64,000 nt of DNA from Porphyromonas sp. COT-290 OH3588 (GTDB lineage: Bacteria > Bacteroidota > Bacteroidia > Bacteroidales > Porphyromonadaceae). Positions 9,603 to 17,297 of the stretch are shown piece after piece. Location: contig NZ_JRFC01000014.1 of NCBI RefSeq assembly GCF_000769075.1, positions 284,889-348,888 on the forward strand, given 5' to 3'. The position numbers and the translations under genes are program-made. Position 1 is the first letter of the stretch. The number at the start of each line of letters is the position of its first letter. Below the pieces are notes generated by a model, which saw only the letters and a program-made list of their open reading frames with translations, ran no database searches and was not told where the DNA came from.

Positions 9603-9612
9603 ACTCCGACCT

Positions 9613-9628
9613 GCCCGCTCTTGCGGGC
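9613..9628 (-). promoter_or_regulatory. GC hairpin in leader just upstream of the start codon
   Basis: GCCCGC and GCGGGC pair perfectly around a TCTT tetraloop, 10 bases upstream of the start codon at 9602. If transcribed in the leader it would sit at the ribosome-loading site and could limit translation. There is no T run after it. Confidence 0.45.
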
Positions 9629-10253
9629 ATGGCAGGGCGATAGACTTCAAGAGAGGGCTAAGTACAAGAGAAGCCCTACCCTGCCTCCTCTCACCGAGGA
9701 CGACGGATACGGCTACACTCCCTACTCGCTCAATTGTGCCTAGCATCACTGCACAGACTCTAGAGTAATGTTTTCTCATAAATGTTTGAGTGGTTAAAGT
9801 CGAAATATCGGCGTAAAAGTATTCCTCACCACACTCATACACAATACCTAGAAATATCTGATTACCAACGAATAGTTAGCACAATTTGGGTATATAAACT
9901 CGAATAACCGAGAGCCTCTATGACCATAAAGTATGGTTTTAACTACACAAAAAGCAACTAGACATACAGGTATAGAAACCTAAAATAGGCATGAAACTCT
10001 GTACAATAACACCTTAAGAAAATATCAAAAATGGCTACCTACCAATTATTAGCCCATACCTACACACTACACGGATTACTCATTTATAGGGATTTATAGG
10101 GATATCACTCTAGGCAAATAAATCGCCCAAACAGCATAAATAGGCTAGAGCGAACGAGCAGAAAACAAAAAAATATAAATTAACAGCTTACATGACGATT
10201 AATGCTTGAACCAAAATACCACGCTTACAGCACTGCGCAAAAGCCACAGCTCA
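9629..10253. other. Upstream region of the BACON operon, no gene seen
   Basis: This stretch holds no convincing coding frame. From about 9840 it is AT-rich. It should contain the promoter of the minus-strand operon, but I found no good TAnnTTTG match. A tandem TTTATAGGGA repeat lies near 10083-10104. Confidence 0.5.
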
Positions 10254-10510
10254 TATTTGCCCCCTAGAAGGCTCTGTATTGCGTCCAACCTCATTGGGGC
10301 ACCTACCCCCCAAACAAGCTGAGATCCCAGCCTCAATAGACTATTTACAACAAAATGAAATACAGATATTTACATATTAAATAGGGGAGAATTTACCTAC
10401 TCGTGGCATATTTTCTGCGGTTTCTTCCCATCAATCTTGGCTGATTGGTGGACTCACTCGCCAAGATGTGCCCACCAATCCGAATAGATCTTCCCATCAA
10501 TTTTCCTCGC
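10254..10510 (+). repeat. Dispersed element R1, copy A
   Basis: Block 1 starts TTTGCCCCCTAG and ends TTGGGGCA; these ends can pair. Block 2 (from about 10421) runs from TTTCTTCCCATCAATC through GATTGGTGG and CCCACCAATC to CTTCCCATCAATTTT. A less conserved AT-rich spacer with TCGTGGCATATTT separates the blocks. Four more copies occur in the window. Block 1 faces the start of the BACON operon. The internal loop 10442-10459 lies between ATCTTGGC and GCCAAGAT. Confidence 0.8.
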
Positions 10511-10682
10511 TCCGCTAATTGAGCTTTACAAATAGGCACGGCATTAGACAAAAAACAAGCATAACCCTTTTACATTCTTTAACCAAAAGCACGACAAACA
10601 GGGGGCACTTTAAGGTATGTACAAGAAGATGTGGCATAATACGTAAACAGCTCAAGTTACTTAGTGCATTTGTGCCACACGG

Positions 10683-10811
10683 ACTTGGTCATCGGCTTCG
10701 GCTACATACTTGAGTATGCTCCGTCAGCCCTAGTCTTCCCCCCTCATACCTCGCTCACTCTGAGGCATCTTAAAAGGGGCTATGGATAAACCCGGGTTTA
10801 TCCATAGCCCC
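10683..10811 (-). repeat. Dispersed element R2, copy 1
   Basis: Read on the minus strand, this copy starts with the perfect hairpin at 10776-10811. It then carries GGAGCATACTCAAGTATGT and CCGAAGCCGATGACCAAGTC. Almost the same sequence occurs at 52155-52199, and a weaker version at 32698-32725. Confidence 0.7.
10776..10811 (-). terminator. Perfect 36-base palindrome, terminator of the nitroreductase gene
   Basis: GGGGCTATGGATAAACCC is followed at once by its exact reverse complement, making an 18-base-pair stem with no unpaired centre. On the minus strand it is followed by TTTT and lies 29 bases after the nitroreductase stop codon. Confidence 0.8.
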
Positions 10812-10840
10812 TTTGTTGGGAATAACTACTGGCTTGGAGG

Positions 10841-11476
10841 CTAGTAACGCTCGATAAGCTCGTCCTTGGGGCGGCGAACTTTCTTCATTGGACGCATCCA
10901 GTCACGCTCCTCATCGGAGTAGCCCAGATAGATCATGCTAACAGCCCTGTAGCCTTGCTCCCTAAGCCCAAAGATCTCATCTACATGCTCGGGACGAAAT
11001 CCCTCAACTGGCGTCGAACCAATCTCCAACTCGGCAGCCTGAGCGAGAGCCAACCCCATAGCGATATAGGTCTGGCGGGCAGCATGGGCGAAGTTTTGCT
11101 CCGAGTCTTGCCCCTCGTAGTAGGCTCGCTTGAGGAAGTCCGTGTACGAAGCGAAGCGCCCCTCGGGCAACTCACGCTCCTTGGTCATACGGTTGTAAAC
11201 CTCGTCGATACGCTCTGGGGTGTATCTATCCCAAGCGGCGAAAATGATGATGTGGGAGCACTCACGGGCGCACTCCACATTGGAGACTCCCTCGGAGATA
11301 CGATCCTTGAGGTCCTGCCGCTCCACGACAAGCACCTTGTAGGGTTGTAGACCAGAGGAAGTAGGCGTTAGGCTAATGGCCTCGAGTATTTTTTCCAAAT
11401 CTTCCTGCTTGATCTTGCGGCTAGAGTCGTAGGCCTTAACGGCATAGCGCCACTCTAGGTTCTTGAGTAATGACAT
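10841..11476 (-). CDS. Nitroreductase-family NAD(P)H oxidoreductase
   Basis: This 211-residue protein has the typical length of the FMN-dependent nitroreductase family. It shows the N-terminal arginine region (LEWRYAVKAYD), a central LTPTSSGLQPYKVLVVE segment that contacts FMN, and C-terminal IYLGYSDEERDW. Such enzymes reduce nitro compounds or quinones with NAD(P)H; the substrate cannot be told from sequence. It is transcribed alone, with a perfect hairpin terminator downstream. NfsB-like enzymes are the closest comparison I can make. Confidence 0.88.
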   Translation of the reverse strand: MSLLKNLEWRYAVKAYDSSRKIKQEDLEKILEAISLTPTSSGLQPYKVLVVERQDLKDRISEGVSNVECARECSHIIIFAAWDRYTPERIDEVYNRMTKERELPEGRFASYTDFLKRAYYEGQDSEQNFAHAARQTYIAMGLALAQAAELEIGSTPVEGFRPEHVDEIFGLREQGYRAVSMIYLGYSDEERDWMRPMKKVRRPKDELIERY

Positions 11477-11583
11477 ATTATTAAGTTATTTATTCTAATT
11501 GTGATGTATTTCGACAAAGCGAATTACCACTATACAACCTCGTTCGAACTCATTGGGTTCATCTCTGTGGGAGCAAAAGGCTT

Positions 11584-11614
11584 TTTGTCCTTCCTATATA
11601 AGGCCGTATCTTTG
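11584..11614 (+). promoter_or_regulatory. Bacteroidota-type promoter for yjdM-comB
   Basis: TTTG at 11584-11587 and TATCTTTG at 11607-11614 are separated by exactly 19 bases. This matches the -33/-7 pattern known from Bacteroides. Transcription would start near 11621, giving a short leader of about 27 bases before the ATG at 11648. Confidence 0.75.
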
Positions 11615-11647
11615 TCCTAAACGACTCAGTACACATATAAGAAGATT

Positions 11648-11986
11648 ATGACAGATTATCCAAAATGCCCACAGTGCCTAGGCGAGAACACCTACTTTGA
11701 TGGTACCACCTACGTCTGCCCAGACTGCGCCCACGAGTTTATGCCACAGACCGAAGCCACAGAGCAGGAGGCCGACGATGTAGCCAAGGACTGTAATGGT
11801 GCACCACTCGCAGACGGCGATGCCGTGACGGTCATCAAAGATCTCAAAGTCAAAGGTTCGTCCATGGTGATCAAGCAGGGAACCAAAGTCAAGAGTATTC
11901 GCCTGACCGACAACCCCGAGGAGGTTGATTGTAAGATAGATGGCTCGGGCATTGTCTTGAAGACTTGCTTCCTACGCAAGGGATAG
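11648..11986 (+). CDS. yjdM: YjdM/PhnA-family zinc-ribbon protein
   Basis: This 112-residue protein begins with a zinc ribbon of two CxxC pairs (C7/C10 and C24/C27). The PhnA domain follows (DCNGAPLADGDAVTVIKDL, then KVKGSSMVIKQGTKV). The old name refers to alkylphosphonate uptake, but the family is not part of the C-P lyase core and its job is unclear. It has a strong predicted promoter and lies 13 bases before the comB-like gene, so the two are probably cotranscribed. Confidence 0.88.
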   Translation: MTDYPKCPQCLGENTYFDGTTYVCPDCAHEFMPQTEATEQEADDVAKDCNGAPLADGDAVTVIKDLKVKGSSMVIKQGTKVKSIRLTDNPEEVDCKIDGSGIVLKTCFLRKG

Positions 11987-11999
11987 GGGGAGCGGCTCA

Positions 12000-12737
12000 A
12001 TGAAAATACTCCTATGTCCTAGCCCAGAGCTATATCAGCTCTATCATCGCCCAGAGGCAATCGTCGTCATCACAGACATATTCCGCGCCTCCACGACCAT
12101 AGTTACAGCCATTGCCAATGGGGCTGCTGGCATCTTGCCCGTAGCTACAACCGAGCAGGCGCAAGCTATTGGGCTGGCCAATGGCTATCTGATGGCAGCC
12201 GAACGACAAGTGCGTCGCTGCGACTTCGCCCATTTCGGCAACGATCCTCTGGAGTACACCCCAGAGTCTGTCGCCAACCAGCGCATCGTCCTGACCACAA
12301 CCAACGGTACTCGCTCGCTACGCATCGCTCTAGAGGCTGGTGCGCAGCGGATCCTGATCGGGAGTTTGCTCAACCTCCCCGATACACTGGACTACTGCCA
12401 CAGATCTGGCGCACAAGAGGTCCTGATCGTAGCTGCTGGTTGGCAAGGGCAGATCTCTACGGAGGACTGCCTATACGCAGGTGCATTTGCCTGCCTTGCC
12501 CGAGAGCAGGGTCTAGGAATAGCCGAGGGGGATATGGCTGTGATGATGCAAGACCTCTGGCATGAGCACTGCCAAACGATGCAGGAGCGTATGGATTACA
12601 TCAAGCGCACCGAACACTATGCACGTCTCGTGCAAGCAGGCCACGCCGATGCAGCCGAGTACTGCATGACTATCGGCACACACAGCCTAGTAGTGGGGCT
12701 AGTAGATACCCAGACTGGTTGGCTAGGCAAGTTATAA
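12000..12737 (+). CDS. comB: ComB-like 2-phosphosulfolactate phosphatase family protein
   Basis: This 245-residue protein has the ComB motifs DIFRAST near residue 26 and TTTNGTRSL near residue 98. ComB hydrolyses 2-phosphosulfolactate on the coenzyme M pathway in methanogens. Homologues are common in Bacteroidota, where coenzyme M is not expected. No comA, comC or comD gene is nearby, so the true substrate here is uncertain. It follows yjdM by 13 bases. Confidence 0.85.
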   Translation: MKILLCPSPELYQLYHRPEAIVVITDIFRASTTIVTAIANGAAGILPVATTEQAQAIGLANGYLMAAERQVRRCDFAHFGNDPLEYTPESVANQRIVLTTTNGTRSLRIALEAGAQRILIGSLLNLPDTLDYCHRSGAQEVLIVAAGWQGQISTEDCLYAGAFACLAREQGLGIAEGDMAVMMQDLWHEHCQTMQERMDYIKRTEHYARLVQAGHADAAEYCMTIGTHSLVVGLVDTQTGWLGKL

Positions 12738-12989
12738 CGTCTTGCGGAGAGCCCAATGGTACGCAGAGCTATGCGACTGAGTGGGCAACAAATTATTCTT
12801 CCTAGACGAAGGCAGCGAACGAACTATCAGGTACGACTCCAGCTGCGCAACCTCCCTATTCACTACGATCCCTCGAGAAATGAGCGTAGCCGTCCGTTGG
12901 ACAAGGTAAGGCACCTCGATCTAAAACCTCCAGTGAGGTAATCAGTGCCTCGGCACAATAGGACACAATCAAATCCAGTTATCAAGCGT

Positions 12990-13871
12990 ATGAAACCAAT
13001 CATCTATCTGCTCTTGGCAGGAGCAGCACTACTGACAGCCTGCCAGAGCTCCAAACAAACTCAGAGTGCCACCTCTCGCCTCGACAGCTTGGAGCAAGCC
13101 CTTGACCAAGCTACCGAGCCGCTGGAGCGTATTGCCCTCAAACAGGAGATCGTCGGCCTGACAATAGAAGCCGCTACACCACAAGAGCGGTGTCGGATAT
13201 TCGACGATTTCGCCTCTCTAGTGGCACAAGCGGCAGATATGCTCAACGAACGTGAGAGCGACTACCTAAATCGCTATTACGAGTATCATCTAGACGAAGA
13301 GGGCAATCTCATAGAGCCACACGACAGCATCAAGCAGAGAGAGCGAAACTACGAGCAGGCAGGGCTACAACTAGAGGATGTCGGGGAGGGTATCGTCTTG
13401 ATTACCCCCTCGCCTACCCTTTTCGCCAAATATATCACCCTGCTACCAGCCTACTATCAAGAGCACTGGCAACTGCTGAGAGATGGTGAAAACTTTGCTC
13501 CCGATGCTTGCCTCAGACTAAGCTGGCGGGAGCTCGGAGATTTGATAGCTCGATACGAGGCTTACGTTAAGGCCTTCCCCGGGCAAACGGAGCTATTCGG
13601 CAGACTTAGCGAGAGCTACCAATCCCTCCAAATGGCCTATCTAGTCGGTGTAGACAACACACCTATCGCAGACAGATCTGGGGGGCTCGACCCAGACCTC
13701 AAGGCCGAGTGGCAACGATTTAGACAAGCATACCCAGACAGCCCAACGACTAAGCTCATCGAAGAGTCCCTCAAGCAAAAGAACTTCGATGACCCTCCTC
13801 TGCTCATAGGGCATGTATTCATGGCACAACAGAGCTCAAACTATCCTCTGTACTCGGCTTATCAAGATTGA
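12990..13871 (+). CDS. Hypothetical lipoprotein, helical
   Basis: I place the start at 12990 because MKPIIYLLLAGAALLTAC is a clean lipoprotein signal (C18); the frame is open 45 bases further upstream without adding anything plausible. The mature part (293 residues in total) is rich in Leu, Glu and Gln and looks helical. It has tetratricopeptide-like spacing around YEAYVKAFPGQTELFGRLSES and AYPDSPTTKLIEES. I do not recognise the family. The gap of 252 bases before it holds nothing I can support as a gene. It converges on the nuclease-like gene and shares a terminator with it. Confidence 0.7.
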   Translation: MKPIIYLLLAGAALLTACQSSKQTQSATSRLDSLEQALDQATEPLERIALKQEIVGLTIEAATPQERCRIFDDFASLVAQAADMLNERESDYLNRYYEYHLDEEGNLIEPHDSIKQRERNYEQAGLQLEDVGEGIVLITPSPTLFAKYITLLPAYYQEHWQLLRDGENFAPDACLRLSWRELGDLIARYEAYVKAFPGQTELFGRLSESYQSLQMAYLVGVDNTPIADRSGGLDPDLKAEWQRFRQAYPDSPTTKLIEESLKQKNFDDPPLLIGHVFMAQQSSNYPLYSAYQD

Positions 13872-13956
13872 TTACACAGCTAGGACAAATAGATAAACTC
13901 TACAAATAACATCGAGGCGAACGTAGTATAGCCAATGCCTCTCTCAAGACTCATAT

Positions 13957-14009
13957 TGTACAAAAGGAACGGCAGTGTAGGTAATCTACACTGCCGTTCC
14001 TTTTGTACA
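13957..14009. terminator. Bidirectional terminator, perfect 24-base-pair stem
   Basis: TGTACAAAAGGAACGGCAGT and four more bases pair exactly with 13986-14009 around the loop GTAAT. It lies between the convergent lipoprotein and nuclease-like genes, and A/T tracts in the arms serve both directions. Confidence 0.85.
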
Positions 14010-14027
14010 TAGTTCTGACCAAACCCT

Positions 14028-14987
14028 CTAGAACTTAAACTCCGCCCATAGTGGATAGTGGTCGGACATCATAAAGGATAGTTTCTGCTTGGTTAGCCCC
14101 CTATTTTTGAGTGCCGTGGCGACGAAGTCGTAGCTACCACCACGCACAAACTCGAGGGAAAGCTTGGGTTGCCCATTAGCTCCGTTGAACCACGCAATCT
14201 GATCGTAGTACTTGGTATCGTTGAATATCGAACGGCTTACCTCCTTACTCTGCAACCCCTCTGGGATATATAGCCCCTCGGAGAGGAAGGTCTGGTCAAG
14301 CAAATCACCTCGGGCCTCGATATTGAAGTCGCCAAGTATAATTAGATTTTGATGATAGGCATTGATGTCTTTCGCCCAAGACGACAGCCACTGAGCGATC
14401 CCCTTGAGTTCGTTGATGCGATCTGTCGATTTCTTGCCATAGAGCACGTGAAGAGTGATGAGAATGAAGGTCTGATCCTTGGATCGGAAACTCACCGCAT
14501 AGGGCGAACGAACAAACTGCTCCTGCATCACGTTTTTGGACACGCCATTGCGCCACTCGTCAGGCACAACCAGCTCTCCAGCCAAACCCGAGAGATTGAC
14601 CCTACGAGTATCGAATAGATAGGCCATGCGCTCACCATTGCCTGCATCGCCTTGGTTCACATCGGTCAGAATCATAGACCACTCGCTCCCCAAAATTTTG
14701 AGGGTATCTCTTAGTGCCCTGATGTTGGATTTAACTTCTTGGATAGCGATCACATCAAATCGCCTTAGGATCTCGGCAATACAATGTACCGAGTGCAAGT
14801 CACGCCGAGGGCTATCGCCCTCTTTGCTCATCCAGACACGTGTCAGATCGCCGAAGCCTCGGATATTCCATGTAGCAATAAGCAGGTTACGATCAAGTTG
14901 CTTGGGAGGGATTTTCTCGTCTAGATCCTTGAGTAACTCCTCTAGATTGTCCTTAACCTCCTGAGGTTGTGGTTCCAATGTTTTCAT
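14028..14987 (-). CDS. Endonuclease/exonuclease/phosphatase-family protein
   Basis: This 319-residue protein has the DNase I-like fold motifs in order: LLIATWNIRGFGDL (about 35), DVIAIQEVKSN (about 95, metal-binding Glu), LILGDFNIEARGD (about 220) and a terminal MSDHYPLWAEF (about 308, catalytic SDH). There is no signal peptide, so it is probably cytosolic. It could cleave DNA or a phosphodiester or inositol-type substrate; sequence alone does not decide. It is monocistronic, with a TAnnTTTG-type promoter on the minus strand at 15064-15071. Confidence 0.87.
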   Translation of the reverse strand: MKTLEPQPQEVKDNLEELLKDLDEKIPPKQLDRNLLIATWNIRGFGDLTRVWMSKEGDSPRRDLHSVHCIAEILRRFDVIAIQEVKSNIRALRDTLKILGSEWSMILTDVNQGDAGNGERMAYLFDTRRVNLSGLAGELVVPDEWRNGVSKNVMQEQFVRSPYAVSFRSKDQTFILITLHVLYGKKSTDRINELKGIAQWLSSWAKDINAYHQNLIILGDFNIEARGDLLDQTFLSEGLYIPEGLQSKEVSRSIFNDTKYYDQIAWFNGANGQPKLSLEFVRGGSYDFVATALKNRGLTKQKLSFMMSDHYPLWAEFKF

Positions 14988-15063
14988 AATCCTTACTTTT
15001 CTTGTTGGGTTAGTAGATGATTGCTCTTGCCATCGTGGTGAGGAAGTCCCCCACTATCTCCCA

Positions 15064-15071
15064 CAAATGTA
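15064..15071 (-). promoter_or_regulatory. -7 promoter element for the nuclease-like gene
   Basis: On the minus strand the sequence reads TACATTTG, a full TAnnTTTG match, 77 bases upstream of the start codon. No good TTTG partner is seen at the -33 position. Confidence 0.5.
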
Positions 15072-15189
15072 AGGGATTACTCGTAATACACAGTCAATGG
15101 CACCACAGATCATCACAAACGTTAAGGAGTGTTAAGAGATTAATTAGAGATTTGAGGAAATAAGCCAGAGGTTTATAAATAGCAGCGGG

Positions 15190-15450
15190 GTGATTGAGGG
15201 AAATTGATGGGCTGATTTCTTCAGATTGGTGGACACATCTTGGCGGATTGGTGGACTCACTCGCCAAGATTGATGGGAAGAAATGTCGAGAAATATGCCA
15301 CGACTACGCAAATCCGCCCCAAGAAACACCATAAACACATAAATATCAACACATTAAAAACAGACCATTTAAGGCTAGGATCTCGGCTGTCTGGGGGTTA
15401 GGTGCCCCAATGAGGTCGGACGCAATACAGAGCTTCCTAGAGGGCAAATA
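15190..15450 (-). repeat. Dispersed element R1, copy B (inverted internal loop)
   Basis: Read on the minus strand, block 1 (TTTGCCCTCTAG to TTGGGGCA) and block 2 (TTTCTTCCCATCAATC to AGCCCATCAATTT) match copy A closely. The loop at 15245-15262, between ATCTTGGC and GCCAAGAT, runs in the opposite direction relative to copy A. Block 1 faces rsmH. Confidence 0.8.
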
Positions 15451-15602
15451 CGCAGTCTGGCGTTTCTTCCCTTGGCTGAAGAGCAACCCTTCAATCAACA
15501 CCCAGAAGCGTAAACAAATGTATAAAATACAGAGGCAGTGCACACAGCAGATTGTATGCCCATCAACCGCCGAATAGCGACAAGAAAAAAATTAAAATAG
15601 TT

Positions 15603-15634
15603 ATTGCTTTGAGATGAATTTAATTCTAACTTTG
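15603..15634 (+). promoter_or_regulatory. Candidate promoter of the rsmH-mraY operon
   Basis: TAACTTTG at 15627-15634 matches the -7 element. ATTG at 15603-15606 (20-base spacing) or TTTG at 15608-15611 (15-base spacing) could serve as -33. The leader would be about 150 bases. No mraZ gene precedes rsmH. Confidence 0.6.
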
Positions 15635-15788
15635 CCTTTTCCGAGGATCTTCTAGAGAAAATCGGTCGGAAGCCTTATGGCACATAACTTTAAGGGGTAC
15701 AATACTACCACTCAAGTCCGTTGTATTAGGCTGTCGTCCTCTAGATGCCTACAGGCAAAACCAATTTAAATAAGCAAATCAAACAACT

Positions 15789-16703
15789 ATGACGCAGGTC
15801 TACCATGTGCCAGTCATGCTGCAGGAGAGCCTAGACGGTATGGATATCCGCCCAGAGGGTTGCTACATCGACGTAACCTTCGGTGGGGGCGGACACTCTC
15901 GTGCCATACTCGATCGCCTAGGAGCAGAGGGACATCTGTACTCGGTCGATCAGGACGCCGATGCGCTAGCCAACATAGCTCCACACCCCTCATTCACTTT
16001 CATAGCATCAAACTTCAGGCACATAGACCGCTTCATGGACTACTATGGACGGCTGGGGCAGGTAGACGCCATACTAGCAGACCTAGGAGTATCATCGCAT
16101 CACTTCGATGCTCAAGAGCGGGGGTTCAGCTTCCGGACAGAGGAGCCCCTGCTAGACATGCGTATGAATGCTCGCTCTGGGCTCTCGGCCAGAGATGTCC
16201 TCAACGACTACGAGGAGGAGCAACTAGCCGACCTCATCTACAACTACGGAGAGCTGCGCCAGAGCAGACAGATTGCTGGCCGCATCTGCCGTGCACGCCA
16301 AGAACGACCTCTCTCGACCATAGGTGATCTGCTTGAGGTTGTACGCCCCTGCATCAACCCAAGAGAGGAAAAGAAGCAGCTAAGTATGCTCTTCCAAGCC
16401 TTACGCATAGAGGTCAATGACGAGCTTGGTGCTCTAAGAGATATGCTGGAGGCTTCCAAGCGCATACTCCGCCCCGGGGGGCGCCTCGTGGTGATGACCT
16501 ACCACTCTCTGGAGGATCGCATCGTCAAGAATTTCTTCAAAGAGAGTGGTCAGCCAGATACTCAAGCACAGATCTATGGCTCGGCTCGCTCGCCTTGGCA
16601 GATGATCACACGTAAGCCTATCACACCTTCGAGAGAGGAGGAGGCACTCAACCCTCGCAGCCGTAGCGCTAAGCTGCGAGTAGCTCAGTGGCAACCACAT
16701 TGA
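15789..16703 (+). CDS. rsmH: 16S rRNA (cytosine1402-N4)-methyltransferase RsmH
   Basis: This 304-residue protein starts with HVPVMLQESLDGMDIRPEG and has the SAM-binding YIDVTFGGGGHS near residue 26. It also shows ILADLGVSSHHFD near 97 and the C-terminal VMTYHSLEDRIVKNFF near 236, all hallmarks of RsmH (MraW). The enzyme methylates C1402 in the ribosomal P site. As in many bacteria it is the first gene kept from the division and cell-wall cluster. The next gene begins 55 bases downstream. Confidence 0.97.
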   Translation: MTQVYHVPVMLQESLDGMDIRPEGCYIDVTFGGGGHSRAILDRLGAEGHLYSVDQDADALANIAPHPSFTFIASNFRHIDRFMDYYGRLGQVDAILADLGVSSHHFDAQERGFSFRTEEPLLDMRMNARSGLSARDVLNDYEEEQLADLIYNYGELRQSRQIAGRICRARQERPLSTIGDLLEVVRPCINPREEKKQLSMLFQALRIEVNDELGALRDMLEASKRILRPGGRLVVMTYHSLEDRIVKNFFKESGQPDTQAQIYGSARSPWQMITRKPITPSREEEALNPRSRSAKLRVAQWQPH

Positions 16704-16758
16704 CCACTGCACCACATACATATTGCCTCGTATATTATATAGTAAAGCCCACATCACT

Positions 16759-17289
16759 ATGACTGACGAAAGCCAACGACACCCAAGCGATATGGAGGCG
16801 CTCATCGAGCGTGCCCATCAAGATGCTCACGAGGAGAAGATGACAACGCAGAGTTCAGCGACACAGGGCGATGAGCACGCCCAGCTCAGCGACGAGCAGC
16901 GAGAGCGCAGAGAGGCCGTACTCAAGCGGATTAGCGACCTAACGGAAGATGATACCACTACTGACTCTCTGAAGATAAGCGGGTGGATACAAACCAACGG
17001 CTCTAGGCTCGTACGACGCTTTGGCCTCTTCGGCATATTCTGCATAGTGCTATCGCTGCTGGCGGTGTTTTGGGGCGTCTATGTACCCATGGTAGATCGT
17101 AGGGTAAGCAAACTAGAGCAAGAGCTAGAGGATATCCGCTACAAGTCCCTATTCACCACGGCAGAGCTTATTAAGCATGAGCAGATCAGCACCATTACCC
17201 AAAACATCGAGAGTTTTGGGCTCGACCTTGAGCCCTCGACATACCCTCCCTACGAGATCGTGAACCACTCGGCACAAACCTCCAAATAG
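16759..17289 (+). CDS. FtsL-like division protein
   Basis: I place the start at 16759 (MTDESQRHPS); the open frame extends 36 bases further back. The 176-residue protein has a charged cytoplasmic part of about 90 residues, one transmembrane segment (LFGIFCIVLSLLAVFWGVYV, about 90-109) and a short coiled coil (VSKLEQELEDIRYK). This is the FtsL/FtsB architecture and position, between rsmH and ftsI. The cytoplasmic tail is longer than in E. coli FtsL. It overlaps no neighbour; ftsI begins 8 bases later. Confidence 0.8.
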   Translation: MTDESQRHPSDMEALIERAHQDAHEEKMTTQSSATQGDEHAQLSDEQRERREAVLKRISDLTEDDTTTDSLKISGWIQTNGSRLVRRFGLFGIFCIVLSLLAVFWGVYVPMVDRRVSKLEQELEDIRYKSLFTTAELIKHEQISTITQNIESFGLDLEPSTYPPYEIVNHSAQTSK

Positions 17290-17297
17290 CACTCGGC

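Noticed and set aside
9603-9842. N-terminal extension of the first BACON gene
   Set aside because: The frame is open, but the extension has no signal character, while a full lipoprotein signal starts at 9602.
10254-10510. R1 as a CRISPR array or leader
   Set aside because: Units occur singly at distant sites, with no regular direct repeats or spacers and no cas genes.
10519-10713. Open frame of 64 codons on the plus strand
   Set aside because: It runs through repeat-derived sequence and into R2; composition is not protein-like and there is no promoter or family similarity.
11530-11565. CGTTCGAACTC resembling a tRNA T-arm
   Set aside because: No matching acceptor stem, D-arm or anticodon arm is present around it.
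12738-12941. Overlapping short frames on both strands between comB and the lipoprotein gene
   Set aside because: Both strands are open over the same bases with low-complexity basic sequence and no recognisable motif.
15144-15543. Two short minus-strand frames before rsmH
   Set aside because: They lie in and around R1 copy B; the other R1 copies do not keep these frames.
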